In this document: piece by piece, positions 1 to 8,216 of the stretch
Layout of the letters: every line of letters starts with the position of its first letter
Position numbering within the stretch: position 1 is the first letter of the stretch
Source: Omnitrophica bacterium GWA2_52_8
Lineage (GTDB): Bacteria; Omnitrophota; Omnitrophia; Omnitrophales; Aquincolibacteriaceae
Direction: 5' to 3'
Assembly: GCA_001804025.1 (NCBI GenBank)
Contig: MHFC01000001.1
Span: 2,880-17,879 of the forward strand
Length of the DNA stretch: 15,000 nucleotides
Position numbers and translations under genes: made by a program
The notes under the pieces: generated by a model
The model's input: only the letters and a program-made list of their open reading frames with translations
Database searches by the model: none
Told to the model about the DNA's origin: nothing

Positions 1-3000
1 ATTGAGGCTCACGAATAAGGGCCGTCCAGGTTAAGCGGAGCCCCCGCCCTCCGGCAAGAAGCTCTGCCTCCCAGCGGCGAACGTGCTGCGGATCGGCTAT
101 GCCTCGCAAAATAACAAAGCGGTTTGGACGGTCAGAATCTATATCCGCGCGCACAAAAAACTTTTCCTGCGTCTGCCGGGTCTTTGTCCACTCACGCATC
201 AGGTGCGTCCGCAAATTAGCAAATCCTTTTCCCATTCCGTCAAAGTAACGGACCGAGCCTTCTTCTATCGGGCGGTCATCGACGAAGAGAAACCCTGTGT
301 GATCGGGATGAGGAACCAAAGCAATAGGACGCAGAGGGACCGGCCGGTCTTGTCCCGCCGCCGCTAAAGCCTGAACTCCTGCCGGCACAGGCTGCCATCC
401 GCTATCCCTTTTTTCATTAACATAAATTCCCGCGTCCGGATCATAGGCCAAGGGCAGCGATCTTGTTTCATACGTTGCGCTTCCTATGCGCCTAGCCAGA
501 ATTTCAAGCTGCCCAAGCCGCAGGCCGCCGGCCTCCGCTTCCTCACCTTCAACATCGCGGATTTCAATCTTGATGAAACGGAACCGGTCTTCGTCAAGGT
601 CCGGTATTTTTACGTTGCGAGTCTTCGGATTGAGCATTTCATCATAATGAGTGATCACCATGTTATGGCCCGGCACGTCGCCAAACTCATGCTGCTTTCC
701 TACAAAATGAGCAGACCATTGCGGCGACCGCGATCTATGCGGATTCATCCATTGCAATTTAACATCTTGCGGCCCGGCAATAGTTTTTGAAAAAGCATGC
801 CAACGGAATTCCCCCGTCCAGAATTGAGGCATGAGAACCCGCGGATTTTTCAGCTGCGCAAAAAATGAACTCGTCTGCAGGATGCCAACCTGAACCCCGG
901 TTTCCCCGGTTTGATAAATCGCTAATTGAATTCTGTTCGGATCCGCCGCGCTGGGATCCGGGTTTAAGCCTTCGATTCTTTGCTGCCATTGAAAGTCCCC
1001 GTAACGGACCGTTAAAACGCCGTATTGATCAATCTCCGCCTGCCAGGGCCCTGCAGTTTGTTCCAGGTGAAGTGTTCTTGGCCGATAGGGCTCATAACCA
1101 GCCCTTGGAGAAGACGGCTTGCTGTTCGCTTCAACGGCGGCCGGAAGAGTTTGCCATTGATGTAAATTAAATGGAATCACCGCCGCTCCGGCGAGCCGCG
1201 TCCGCGGAAACTGAAGCCGCATAAACACATCCCCTCCATTTCTATCTTGTATGTCGACCGCCCATTGCTCCTCGCCGAATCCGCGATCCAGGATGGGGAG
1301 GCGGACCCGCCCCGGCGTAAGCACTGCGACACGGTGACGAGGATGCCCGCTGGATTGGTTTGACCGGAGTGCCGCGCCGAAATCGTCCGCGAATGACCGG
1401 AGGCGCCCCTCGATGGCCGCATTATAATCGGGGTCAAAAAGTGAGACCGTTTGATTCCCGCCCAACACAAGCTGAACACGCATCGGATGCCCCGGAGCCG
1501 GACGCACCGCAATAGCCTGCGCAAACTTATCCCTGGACGCTGCGAAAACCTTTGAGAGATCCAGCGTGCGTTCCAAAACCAGCGTAACGTTTCCCTCAGT
1601 ATCGATATGCGCGGCAAGAAAGACAAGTTTCTCTCCGTTTGAGCGGATCAATATCCTTCCGCGGTTTGGATCGATGGCCACATGAAATGGTTTTTTGCTC
1701 AAGGAATAGTCCTGGTACTCGGGAAAATAATCTTCAATTTTGACATTCACTTTCATTTTATAGAAATGACCGGCGCTCGTCATTCCGGCCCACTCAAAAG
1801 CTTTAAGGCGATACTCCTTATACTCTTCTTCGTCAATAACCCAGATCCAGCCGCGACTGGCTTGGCCCTTCTGCGTGAAAGAAGGCGGGTCCGCCGCAAT
1901 ATGGATCGGTTCCACCAGGAAATCCCGCAAGTTTTTGGCCCCGACAACACTTCCCTGCCAATCCTTGACATAGGGATCAAACAGAATTGCATGCGTCTTC
2001 CCGAAGATATTCATGCCCAAAGCCAGGATTTTTTCCGCCAAAGGGTCAAAAACCAGTCCTTTTGCCTCCGCCCCAAATTCTTCGGTGTCGTTAATTTTCG
2101 ATGCAAATGCGCTGCCGTCACTATTGTAGACAAATTTCCCATTGCCCCTATCTTCGAACGCAAGCCTCAGATCGTGGAAGCTTCCGCTTGCCGTTAAAAC
2201 AGCATAACGTGTCACTGTTTTGGGGGCGGCGGCAGCGGGCGCGCCGGCGACTTTTCGGGGAGGAATTCTTGCAAGAAAACCACGGGGGCCAATCGCCCCG
2301 CCATACGCAACCGCCTCGACAGCGGGGGACCTTTCAGGACTAAAGACATAAAATGACTGGCCGGCATCCCGGATCGCCAGAAACCGGCCTTCCGGATCTC
2401 CCCATTCGAATTGATAAAATTCATGGCCGTATCGCGTTTCATAACTGAGCTTAGCCAGGCGATGCTCCCCCTTGAGGACTTCGACGCCGGCTCTTGTCTC
2501 CATAAATGTACGCAGCTCCGAACGCGGTTTGGGGATGTTGCTGTTCCTCATCGCTTCAAAATCCCCATCCAGGCGGGCAAGGGTGAGAGCTTCAACGGCC
2601 TTGCGGAATAACCAGTCTCGATGCGCTTGATTTTGTATTTCCTGCTCCTGCCGCCGGCGTTCCAGCATCTCCTTTTCTTCTTTCAGAACCTCTTGCATCC
2701 CTTCTTTTAAAACCGGTCCGATCTCCCGCAAAAGACCCGACAGATATTCCGCGCGCTCATTATATAAAAACGCCAGAACCTCCGACTGATCTGCTTCCGG
2801 CAAAGCCGCGAACTTTTCAATCTCCGCTGCCTTTCGCCGTACATCCTCAATGCCTTCCCGAGTTCGACGGATCTGCCCGGCTAACCGATCGAAGTCTTTT
2901 CGCAGCCGCCCGAGTAACAATTCATCCCGAACCTGCCGTATCTGATGTTCTATGCCGGATTGCACGCGGCCAAGCTCTATTAGCCGCTGCTCGCGGCGGC

Positions 3001-6000
3001 CGAGCACGCTACCGCCCAGCCGGGACCAGTACCAAAGCAGACCTTTTGCATTAAGTTCGTGAGCATCAAAAACCGCATGGGCCGCATCGCCTAAGGTCAC
3101 GGGCAGTGGCGCTTGTTCCGGAGCCATTGGGCCTGCCGCAACCCGGGAAAATGATTCCGATTGCCTCCGAATATGATCCGCCTGATCCCCAAACAGTCCC
3201 AACAAGGCCTTTGAGAGATATTCGGGATCCTGAGTCTGCGCTTCGGTAATGCTTGTCTTGATCCCTCGGGATCGAACCTCCCTATAAGCTTCCCGAAAAC
3301 TGTGGATCCAACCGCGGGAAGCCGCTTCAGGATTTCGAATAAACCGCTCCATAGCGTTCTCGCCTGGGACAGATGTTAAACTGACAAAAAATATCAGGGC
3401 CTCGCGTGCTTCCCGGACAATTCCAAACCGTGCTAATTTTTCAATCAACGCGCTTTCAAAGCTCCCTTGCGTTGAAACAAAATGAGCGGTTAACTGCAAA
3501 AATTTTCTCCGCGAAAGACCCGGATCTGCAGAGGGCTCCTGAGGATCCCGGTTATCTTCGCTCTGCCGGACTTCGGATTGCTCTCCGGATTTTGGCTGAA
3601 GCAGCCGCCCGCCTGCCTTTACGTTATCTTTGTCCTCCCGCGTTTCCGAGCGGCGCCCGTCTGAAATTTCATAGAGCTTTGTCAGCAAGGGACGGAACGT
3701 CGGATCTGCGAAAAGATCGATTCTGTCCAAATAGGGCTCTTCTTGCCGCGCAATCCTGGCAAGCTTCGAACAAAAGTCATCACTCTTCGCATGCTTCACG
3801 ATTTCATCCCAAATTTCATCGGCCGGAACATCATCGCCGAAATAGCCGCGCAGAAAAGGTTCCGCGAACCCCCTCCCATCCTCGACCCTTATATTTTTCA
3901 CGCTTGTTCTCAAGGCCATGCGAAGCAAAAGCGGAGACAAATCCAAAAACCGGTATACCGCTTCTGATTTCCGCCGGGCTTCAGGTAAGCCGCGCAGACC
4001 TCTTCTTTTCTGAACGGTTTCAAGATCTGCCACAATAATATCCGGCAAAACGGCAGCCGGGGGCCCGGTCAGCCTGAGATTATCACCTATATGTTGATGA
4101 AACCGGCCGCTATCATTAAGGCTTCTGATCATCTTTCCTTTCTTTTTAAATAAATCCCCTGCATTTTCTACGGGGGTTTTCTCTCCGGTCTCAAGATTAA
4201 CCACCCGATAAATGACTCTCAAAATCGTTTCCGTCTCACCTAAATCAATGTCCGTATCATCATAATCGTCACCCTCTGGACTTCCCACGTTCCGGTTAAT
4301 ATGATCCAGATGTCTTAATACTTTTATTTCAGGGCCTTCCTGCCCGATAATAAGGAATCCGCTTTTTGCCCCATTAAATTTTTTCCGCAGAAATGTTCCG
4401 CTGCCCTCCAGGGTATCGCTATAAACAGACAGCGCTTCGTCATCAAGCAAATCCCGCATCTCCTTTCCTTCACGGCGTTTTCTTTTATGCAGCACCGCGC
4501 CATAGGCTGAACCCGTATCGATGTATTTGCCGATAATTTCTCCGGGATTAGCCGGATCTGGAACAAAAATCCAATGAGGCTGCCCATAGGCAAGAAGTTT
4601 TCCGCTGAGGCTCCGCGGCCTAACCCCTTTTAATTTCAATACACGAAGAACGCGCCCCTTCGTTTCGATGGGCTGAGACAAATTCAGATAAACCGTCCGT
4701 CCGATAGACTCTGACTTCCTTTCCCGGAAATCAATCCATACTTTTCCGCGGGATGACTCCATTATATGCGTCAGCCCCGGTTCATCTTCCAATGCTCCAA
4801 GCCATAGAATTCTGTAAAGAAAGATCCAATCTCCTGATTGTTTCAATCCTTCAAAAACTGCCCTCTTGATTTCGAACTCGATTTCTTCCCCCATTCGGAC
4901 CTTGACATTGTCTGCGTCTTCCGTCCTGACAATCTCCGGCAACTCCGAACTTTTAACCACTTCTAAAGACTCCGCTGCGTCCTCCGTCCGCGCTTCGGAG
5001 CGATTGTTTTGTATTCGCAATTCTGACCCTTTAATCTGGAAGTAATACCCGTCCTCACCGGAAAAACGAATGCTCATGAAGAGCGGGGGCGCAACTTTTT
5101 TCTTCTTCATAAACCGTACCATTTCCTCCGCCTCCGCCTGAGAACGATTGTGGTTCTCGGCCATACTCACTATCGTCATCCGTTTGTCATCTGCGGCACG
5201 CATGTGACTTATGCCGTAAACGGGAATCCACTGTGCCATAAAAGCCTCTATTTCGTTCCATGATCTTAAATAAACATTGCTTGGCAGTTGATTTTCCCTG
5301 GCTTCCGAACGATTTAACGGAGAATAAGACTGCATCCATTGAGATGATGCAAACCTGGCCGTCAGACGGGGATCTCCGCGTAATTCGCGCTCGATGATTT
5401 TGCGCATGGCCGCCGCATCAACGTTTTCGGGCCTCCGCATTTCGGCCCGGCGGGGTGCTTTCGCCCGCTTTTGTTTTTTTCTGGCGGCCTCAATTTTGCT
5501 GCGCAGCCGGCCGCGCGCCGCATCAACGTCACGGACAAAAGACCGCCGTCTTTGCTGCGCCGCCGCATCGGTTGTTCCAGTCTCCTCCCGCATTAACGCC
5601 GCTTTTATTCCGATCAATTGCCGCTGCAGCGCAAAGAGCGCTTTCAACCCTTCTGTTTCATCGGTTTTTTTTATGATTGCCTGCATGCGTTCGGCGTCGA
5701 TACGCAATTCGGAACGGACGGCGCTTCGTTTGATAATGCCTTGTGCGAGAATCGGCATTGCGGAAGCAGCTTTTCTCGAGTCGTTCTCGTGAATGGCAAA
5801 GCGGACGGTCATGGGGGTCGAGGAAAGAAGCCGGATACCAAGGGTGTCGCCTGAAAAGTCCGTCCGTTCCTGGGGCGTAAAAAGCTCGTCCAATCGGCCG
5901 GCATAGTTTTGAATATACTCCTTCAGGTATTCGATCAACCATTCCACCGTCAGCTCCTGCCCGTTCACCGGCTCTCTAATTGACCGGACGCGTACCCGTA

Positions 6001-7996
6001 TTTCATGATCCGATAACGTCATCGTAAATTCTACGATTTCTGATTCATCGTCCGTTTCATCCCTCATCCATGATTCCGATTCCCTCACTTCAGCCCGGCC
6101 ATTCTGCCCGCGGACCGCTGCCGGCGGCGCGGCGCTTACAGTTTTTCCCTGATCTTCATCCCGCGCTCCCCGCCTGAAATATCCGCTCATAAATTGGGAG
6201 CTGCGGAATTGTTCAAGCAGCCGGGGCGCCAAGGCGCCTTCGGCATGGATTTCGCGTTCGATGGTCTTGCGCATGCCGGAGCGGGCATGCGCAAAGAGCT
6301 GCGGGTCGAGCCGCATCAAAGCGGCCGGCTGCATGCGGCGGAAGGCCGCGATCGTAGAGGTCTTTACCGCCGCCGGACCTAAAAGCGCGCGTGTGTAAAT
6401 TTTGTTTTCATGCCGCCCGGCGTCCGTGACATTGGGCATGATTTCCACATAAGATATTTTTTTGGCGAGAAGTTCCCGCTTTAAACCTTCCGTATGAAAA
6501 CCTCCGGCAATCAAAACAGCCGCTTTTGTTTTGCTGCGTTCAAGCTGCGCTGCGGTGTTTTCCAGCATGTGCTTTTCGCGATGAATCGCACCGGAATAGA
6601 AAGACAGCGCAGTTTTATAAATCGGGTTGCGGGGCGTGAGCCGTGCGTCGTGAGTCGTGCCGCCATCCTCGCGAATGAGCGGGATAACAGCCGGCAAATC
6701 TTGTGCGGCGCCGGAATTTGTGCCGTTAAGCTTCCGGACTCTCTCAAGCATTCGTTCGGGACTGATTTCTTTCGCGCGGGTCTGGATCTCTTCGTATTCT
6801 TTTCGTGTCAATTCGAGGTTAAAAAGTTTTTTAAGCAGGCGGAAATCCCGGCTCCAGGCCGTCATTTGTTTCGCCGCATCCGTTAGCGCCAGCGCGTCCA
6901 TGATCTCTCCGGCCAAAGTTTCCGCTTCGCCGAAAAGACCGGCCGCGTGCAGTTCTTCGATCAAAATCCGGTGCTGAATTTGCATTTTTAAATGCGGATA
7001 CGCATCGAAAGAAAAGGATTGAGGCAGGCGGTCAAACAGGCGCTCAAACAAATGCCGCGTCGCATAGGGCCGTGCACCGGCAGGACCGCGCATTAAACTG
7101 TCTGGACTTTCGCCCAAGACGCCCGCGACTTGCCTCCGTAAATCCGGTGAAATTTTCAGGGTCTCGAGTTTGGCGTCAAAGGCCCTGGCTTCTTCCGCGC
7201 TTTGCTTCGGATCCATTTTTCCCTCAAGGGCGGCGAGCCGGTAATAACGCACGAGCGCAGGCCGCGCGTCCTGGTTCCAGACGCTTTCGAGGTCCAGTTT
7301 CAGGGTTTCAAGCGCAGTTTTCTTAAGCGTCGCAAACCAGGCTTCAAGCGGAACATGCCCCGCCTCAAAGGATTCCTGCTGTTCGATGAGGTTTTTCAAT
7401 GCGCGCGGCAGCACACCCTCCGCAGCTCTTTGCCACACTGGATGCAGCTTTGCCGTGACCGCCGCAGACTCTTCTTTTCTCAAATAGCTCTCGCGGTAAT
7501 CCTGCCAGTTTTTTTTGTAGGAATCGAAATCCTCGATGCCATGCCCCCGGACCGCTTTCGCTGTTTGAGCAAGATACGCTTCCGCACCGGAAAGCTCGCC
7601 CCTGCGCAGCAAACTGTCCACAATGCGGCCGTTTAATTCCGGCCGGCCGGGATAAATTTTAAAAAGTCCGGCCTCTAGTGCGCCGCTTGCGCCTTCGGTG
7701 AGGACAACCGATATCCGGTATTTTTTTTCGAGATATTGCAGAATTTTTTGAATGTTTTTCTGGGCTTCTTCGCTGGCATGAATTTCGGGGATATGAATGA
7801 CGGTATGCTCGGAACCCGGAACAAGTACCGTTTCCCGGATGCCGCCAAGTTCAAACGGAAGCGACCAATCCGCCGCAAGGAGCGCCGGCAATTGGCGAAT
7901 TTCTTCCGCATAGGCAGGCTGATAGACATTGGTGAGTAGATAGACAAGAACCAACAGGCAAGCCGTGACCCTGCGCGATTTTTTGAATCCAGACAT
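1..7996 (-). CDS. Giant exported multidomain protein with N-terminal ChaN/TraB-like domain (3' end outside window)
   Basis: The frame from ATG at 7996 stays open to base 2, giving at least 2,665 residues; the end lies outside the window. The start is supported by a signal peptide (basic MSGFKKSRR, hydrophobic core, AYA|EE cleavage near residue 30) and an in-frame stop upstream at 8066-8068; no convincing ribosome-binding site is seen. Visible order: residues about 60-525, a ChaN/TraB-like domain (EIHA at 71-74, TEG at 100-102, AGGFHT around H501); 575-606 and 864-891, a repeated module; basic segment 795-855; 1040-1420, a possible degenerate kinase-like region (GFLIIG at 1213, HQHIGDN at 1300-1306, ADLE at 1323-1326); about 1660-1800, strongly charged and probably coiled coil; about 1840-2665, beta-rich, with propeller-like FDP/IDP strands near 1984 and 2109 and an F5/8C-like stretch (RFRFIKIEI) near 2474. 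Short R(S/A)ExR linkers recur. The signal peptide implies export; the function is unknown. That this is a real gene is near certain; the domain names are tentative. Confidence 0.93.
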   Translation of the reverse strand, partial: MSGFKKSRRVTACLLVLVYLLTNVYQPAYAEEIRQLPALLAADWSLPFELGGIRETVLVPGSEHTVIHIPEIHASEEAQKNIQKILQYLEKKYRISVVLTEGASGALEAGLFKIYPGRPELNGRIVDSLLRRGELSGAEAYLAQTAKAVRGHGIEDFDSYKKNWQDYRESYLRKEESAAVTAKLHPVWQRAAEGVLPRALKNLIEQQESFEAGHVPLEAWFATLKKTALETLKLDLESVWNQDARPALVRYYRLAALEGKMDPKQSAEEARAFDAKLETLKISPDLRRQVAGVLGESPDSLMRGPAGARPYATRHLFERLFDRLPQSFSFDAYPHLKMQIQHRILIEELHAAGLFGEAETLAGEIMDALALTDAAKQMTAWSRDFRLLKKLFNLELTRKEYEEIQTRAKEISPERMLERVRKLNGTNSGAAQDLPAVIPLIREDGGTTHDARLTPRNPIYKTALSFYSGAIHREKHMLENTAAQLERSKTKAAVLIAGGFHTEGLKRELLAKKISYVEIMPNVTDAGRHENKIYTRALLGPAAVKTSTIAAFRRMQPAALMRLDPQLFAHARSGMRKTIEREIHAEGALAPRLLEQFRSSQFMSGYFRRGARDEDQGKTVSAAPPAAVRGQNGRAEVRESESWMRDETDDESEIVEFTMTLSDHEIRVRVRSIREPVNGQELTVEWLIEYLKEYIQNYAGRLDELFTPQERTDFSGDTLGIRLLSSTPMTVRFAIHENDSRKAASAMPILAQGIIKRSAVRSELRIDAERMQAIIKKTDETEGLKALFALQRQLIGIKAALMREETGTTDAAAQQRRRSFVRDVDAARGRLRSKIEAARKKQKRAKAPRRAEMRRPENVDAAAMRKIIERELRGDPRLTARFASSQWMQSYSPLNRSEARENQLPSNVYLRSWNEIEAFMAQWIPVYGISHMRAADDKRMTIVSMAENHNRSQAEAEEMVRFMKKKKVAPPLFMSIRFSGEDGYYFQIKGSELRIQNNRSEARTEDAAESLEVVKSSELPEIVRTEDADNVKVRMGEEIEFEIKRAVFEGLKQSGDWIFLYRILWLGALEDEPGLTHIMESSRGKVWIDFRERKSESIGRTVYLNLSQPIETKGRVLRVLKLKGVRPRSLSGKLLAYGQPHWIFVPDPANPGEIIGKYIDTGSAYGAVLHKRKRREGKEMRDLLDDEALSVYSDTLEGSGTFLRKKFNGAKSGFLIIGQEGPEIKVLRHLDHINRNVGSPEGDDYDDTDIDLGETETILRVIYRVVNLETGEKTPVENAGDLFKKKGKMIRSLNDSGRFHQHIGDNLRLTGPPAAVLPDIIVADLETVQKRRGLRGLPEARRKSEAVYRFLDLSPLLLRMALRTSVKNIRVEDGRGFAEPFLRGYFGDDVPADEIWDEIVKHAKSDDFCSKLARIARQEEPYLDRIDLFADPTFRPLLTKLYEISDGRRSETREDKDNVKAGGRLLQPKSGEQSEVRQSEDNRDPQEPSADPGLSRRKFLQLTAHFVSTQGSFESALIEKLARFGIVREAREALIFFVSLTSVPGENAMERFIRNPEAASRGWIHSFREAYREVRSRGIKTSITEAQTQDPEYLSKALLGLFGDQADHIRRQSESFSRVAAGPMAPEQAPLPVTLGDAAHAVFDAHELNAKGLLWYWSRLGGSVLGRREQRLIELGRVQSGIEHQIRQVRDELLLGRLRKDFDRLAGQIRRTREGIEDVRRKAAEIEKFAALPEADQSEVLAFLYNERAEYLSGLLREIGPVLKEGMQEVLKEEKEMLERRRQEQEIQNQAHRDWLFRKAVEALTLARLDGDFEAMRNSNIPKPRSELRTFMETRAGVEVLKGEHRLAKLSYETRYGHEFYQFEWGDPEGRFLAIRDAGQSFYVFSPERSPAVEAVAYGGAIGPRGFLARIPPRKVAGAPAAAAPKTVTRYAVLTASGSFHDLRLAFEDRGNGKFVYNSDGSAFASKINDTEEFGAEAKGLVFDPLAEKILALGMNIFGKTHAILFDPYVKDWQGSVVGAKNLRDFLVEPIHIAADPPSFTQKGQASRGWIWVIDEEEYKEYRLKAFEWAGMTSAGHFYKMKVNVKIEDYFPEYQDYSLSKKPFHVAIDPNRGRILIRSNGEKLVFLAAHIDTEGNVTLVLERTLDLSKVFAASRDKFAQAIAVRPAPGHPMRVQLVLGGNQTVSLFDPDYNAAIEGRLRSFADDFGAALRSNQSSGHPRHRVAVLTPGRVRLPILDRGFGEEQWAVDIQDRNGGDVFMRLQFPRTRLAGAAVIPFNLHQWQTLPAAVEANSKPSSPRAGYEPYRPRTLHLEQTAGPWQAEIDQYGVLTVRYGDFQWQQRIEGLNPDPSAADPNRIQLAIYQTGETGVQVGILQTSSFFAQLKNPRVLMPQFWTGEFRWHAFSKTIAGPQDVKLQWMNPHRSRSPQWSAHFVGKQHEFGDVPGHNMVITHYDEMLNPKTRNVKIPDLDEDRFRFIKIEIRDVEGEEAEAGGLRLGQLEILARRIGSATYETRSLPLAYDPDAGIYVNEKRDSGWQPVPAGVQALAAAGQDRPVPLRPIALVPHPDHTGFLFVDDRPIEEGSVRYFDGMGKGFANLRTHLMREWTKTRQTQEKFFVRADIDSDRPNRFVILRGIADPQHVRRWEAELLAGGRGLRLTWTALIREPQ
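5324..5407 (-). repeat. Internal protein repeat, copy 2 (residues 864-891 of the giant protein)
   Basis: This segment starts MRKIIERE, contains PRL and F-x-SSQ-x-M and ends in Y at residue 891, like copy 1. It follows the basic RAEMRR linker and is followed five residues later by the RSEARE linker, so repeat and linker may form one unit. Confidence 0.7.
6179..6274 (-). repeat. Internal protein repeat, copy 1 (residues 575-606 of the giant protein)
   Basis: The segment starts MRKTIERE, contains PRL and F-x-SSQ-x-M and ends in Y at residue 606. It matches a second segment 289 residues downstream at 16 positions, allowing a four-residue gap. It sits between the ChaN-like domain and an acidic linker. 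It may be a small helical module; I do not recognise it as a named family. Confidence 0.7.
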
Positions 7997-8098
7997 GGGG
8001 AGAATGGACGCAATACCTTTCCGTAAAATGACTTGTAAAAAATTCGCCTTAAGCTTACCATTTTTTTAAACAATTTCAATAATTGGGAAAAGCCTTTA

Positions 8099-8117
8099 AA
8101 AAGGAGGCCTCCCTTTT
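8099..8117. repeat. Palindrome GGAGGCCTCC flanked by A and T runs
   Basis: Bases 8103-8112 form a perfect 10-bp palindrome. An A run precedes it and, after one extra C, a T run follows. It lies about 100 bp from both divergent start codons. It could be an operator for a dimeric regulator or a bidirectional terminator-like hairpin that insulates the two genes. The sequence alone does not decide. Confidence 0.4.
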
Positions 8118-8181
8118 GCTTCATGAGGCCACCGAATGTTAGCGAGTGCTATTTTCTGCAAATTATTTTTTTTAAGAAATT

Positions 8182-8209
8182 TTGCTAATTTCAGGCCCTT
8201 GGGTATAAT
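8182..8209 (+). promoter_or_regulatory. Sigma70-type promoter placed for a leaderless transcript
   Basis: TTGCTA (8182-8187), a 16-bp spacer and a perfect TATAAT (8204-8209) precede the ATG at 8217 by seven bases. A normal start point would fall at or one base before the A of the ATG. No Shine-Dalgarno sequence precedes this ATG, which fits leaderless translation. Confidence 0.6.
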
Positions 8210-8216
8210 TCCGTGC

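Larger units (their letters stand above)
7997..8216. promoter_or_regulatory. Divergent intergenic region between two related exported-protein genes
   Basis: This 220-bp AT-rich stretch separates the divergent ATGs at 7996 (minus) and 8217 (plus), so promoters for both genes should lie here. A good plus-strand promoter is visible. On the minus strand only a weak TTGAAA-like hexamer (8074-8079) with a poor -10 is seen, so I do not call that promoter. A GC-rich perfect palindrome near the middle could be a regulatory site. Confidence 0.6.

Noticed and set aside
3494..3514. SRRKFLQ at residues 1495-1501 of the giant protein, like a twin-arginine signal
   Set aside because: It is internal and is not followed by a hydrophobic segment, so it is unlikely to work as a Tat signal.
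3406..4038. Plus-strand open frame of 210 codons
   Set aside because: It is antisense to the giant protein in a region without stops in the minus frame. Its translation is rich in Arg, Ser and Pro with no domain-like pattern, as expected of a shadow. The same applies to the other open frames in 1-7900 on the plus strand.
7675..8124. Minus-strand frame of 149 codons overlapping the start of the giant gene
   Set aside because: It is in a different frame from the giant protein, ends inside it and gives a basic, low-information translation. The giant frame has the signal peptide and domain motifs.
8136..8216. Upstream ATG of the ChaN-like gene, adding 27 residues
   Set aside because: The ATG at 8217 begins a standard signal peptide and lies at the expected start point of a good promoter; the extension would bury the signal peptide.
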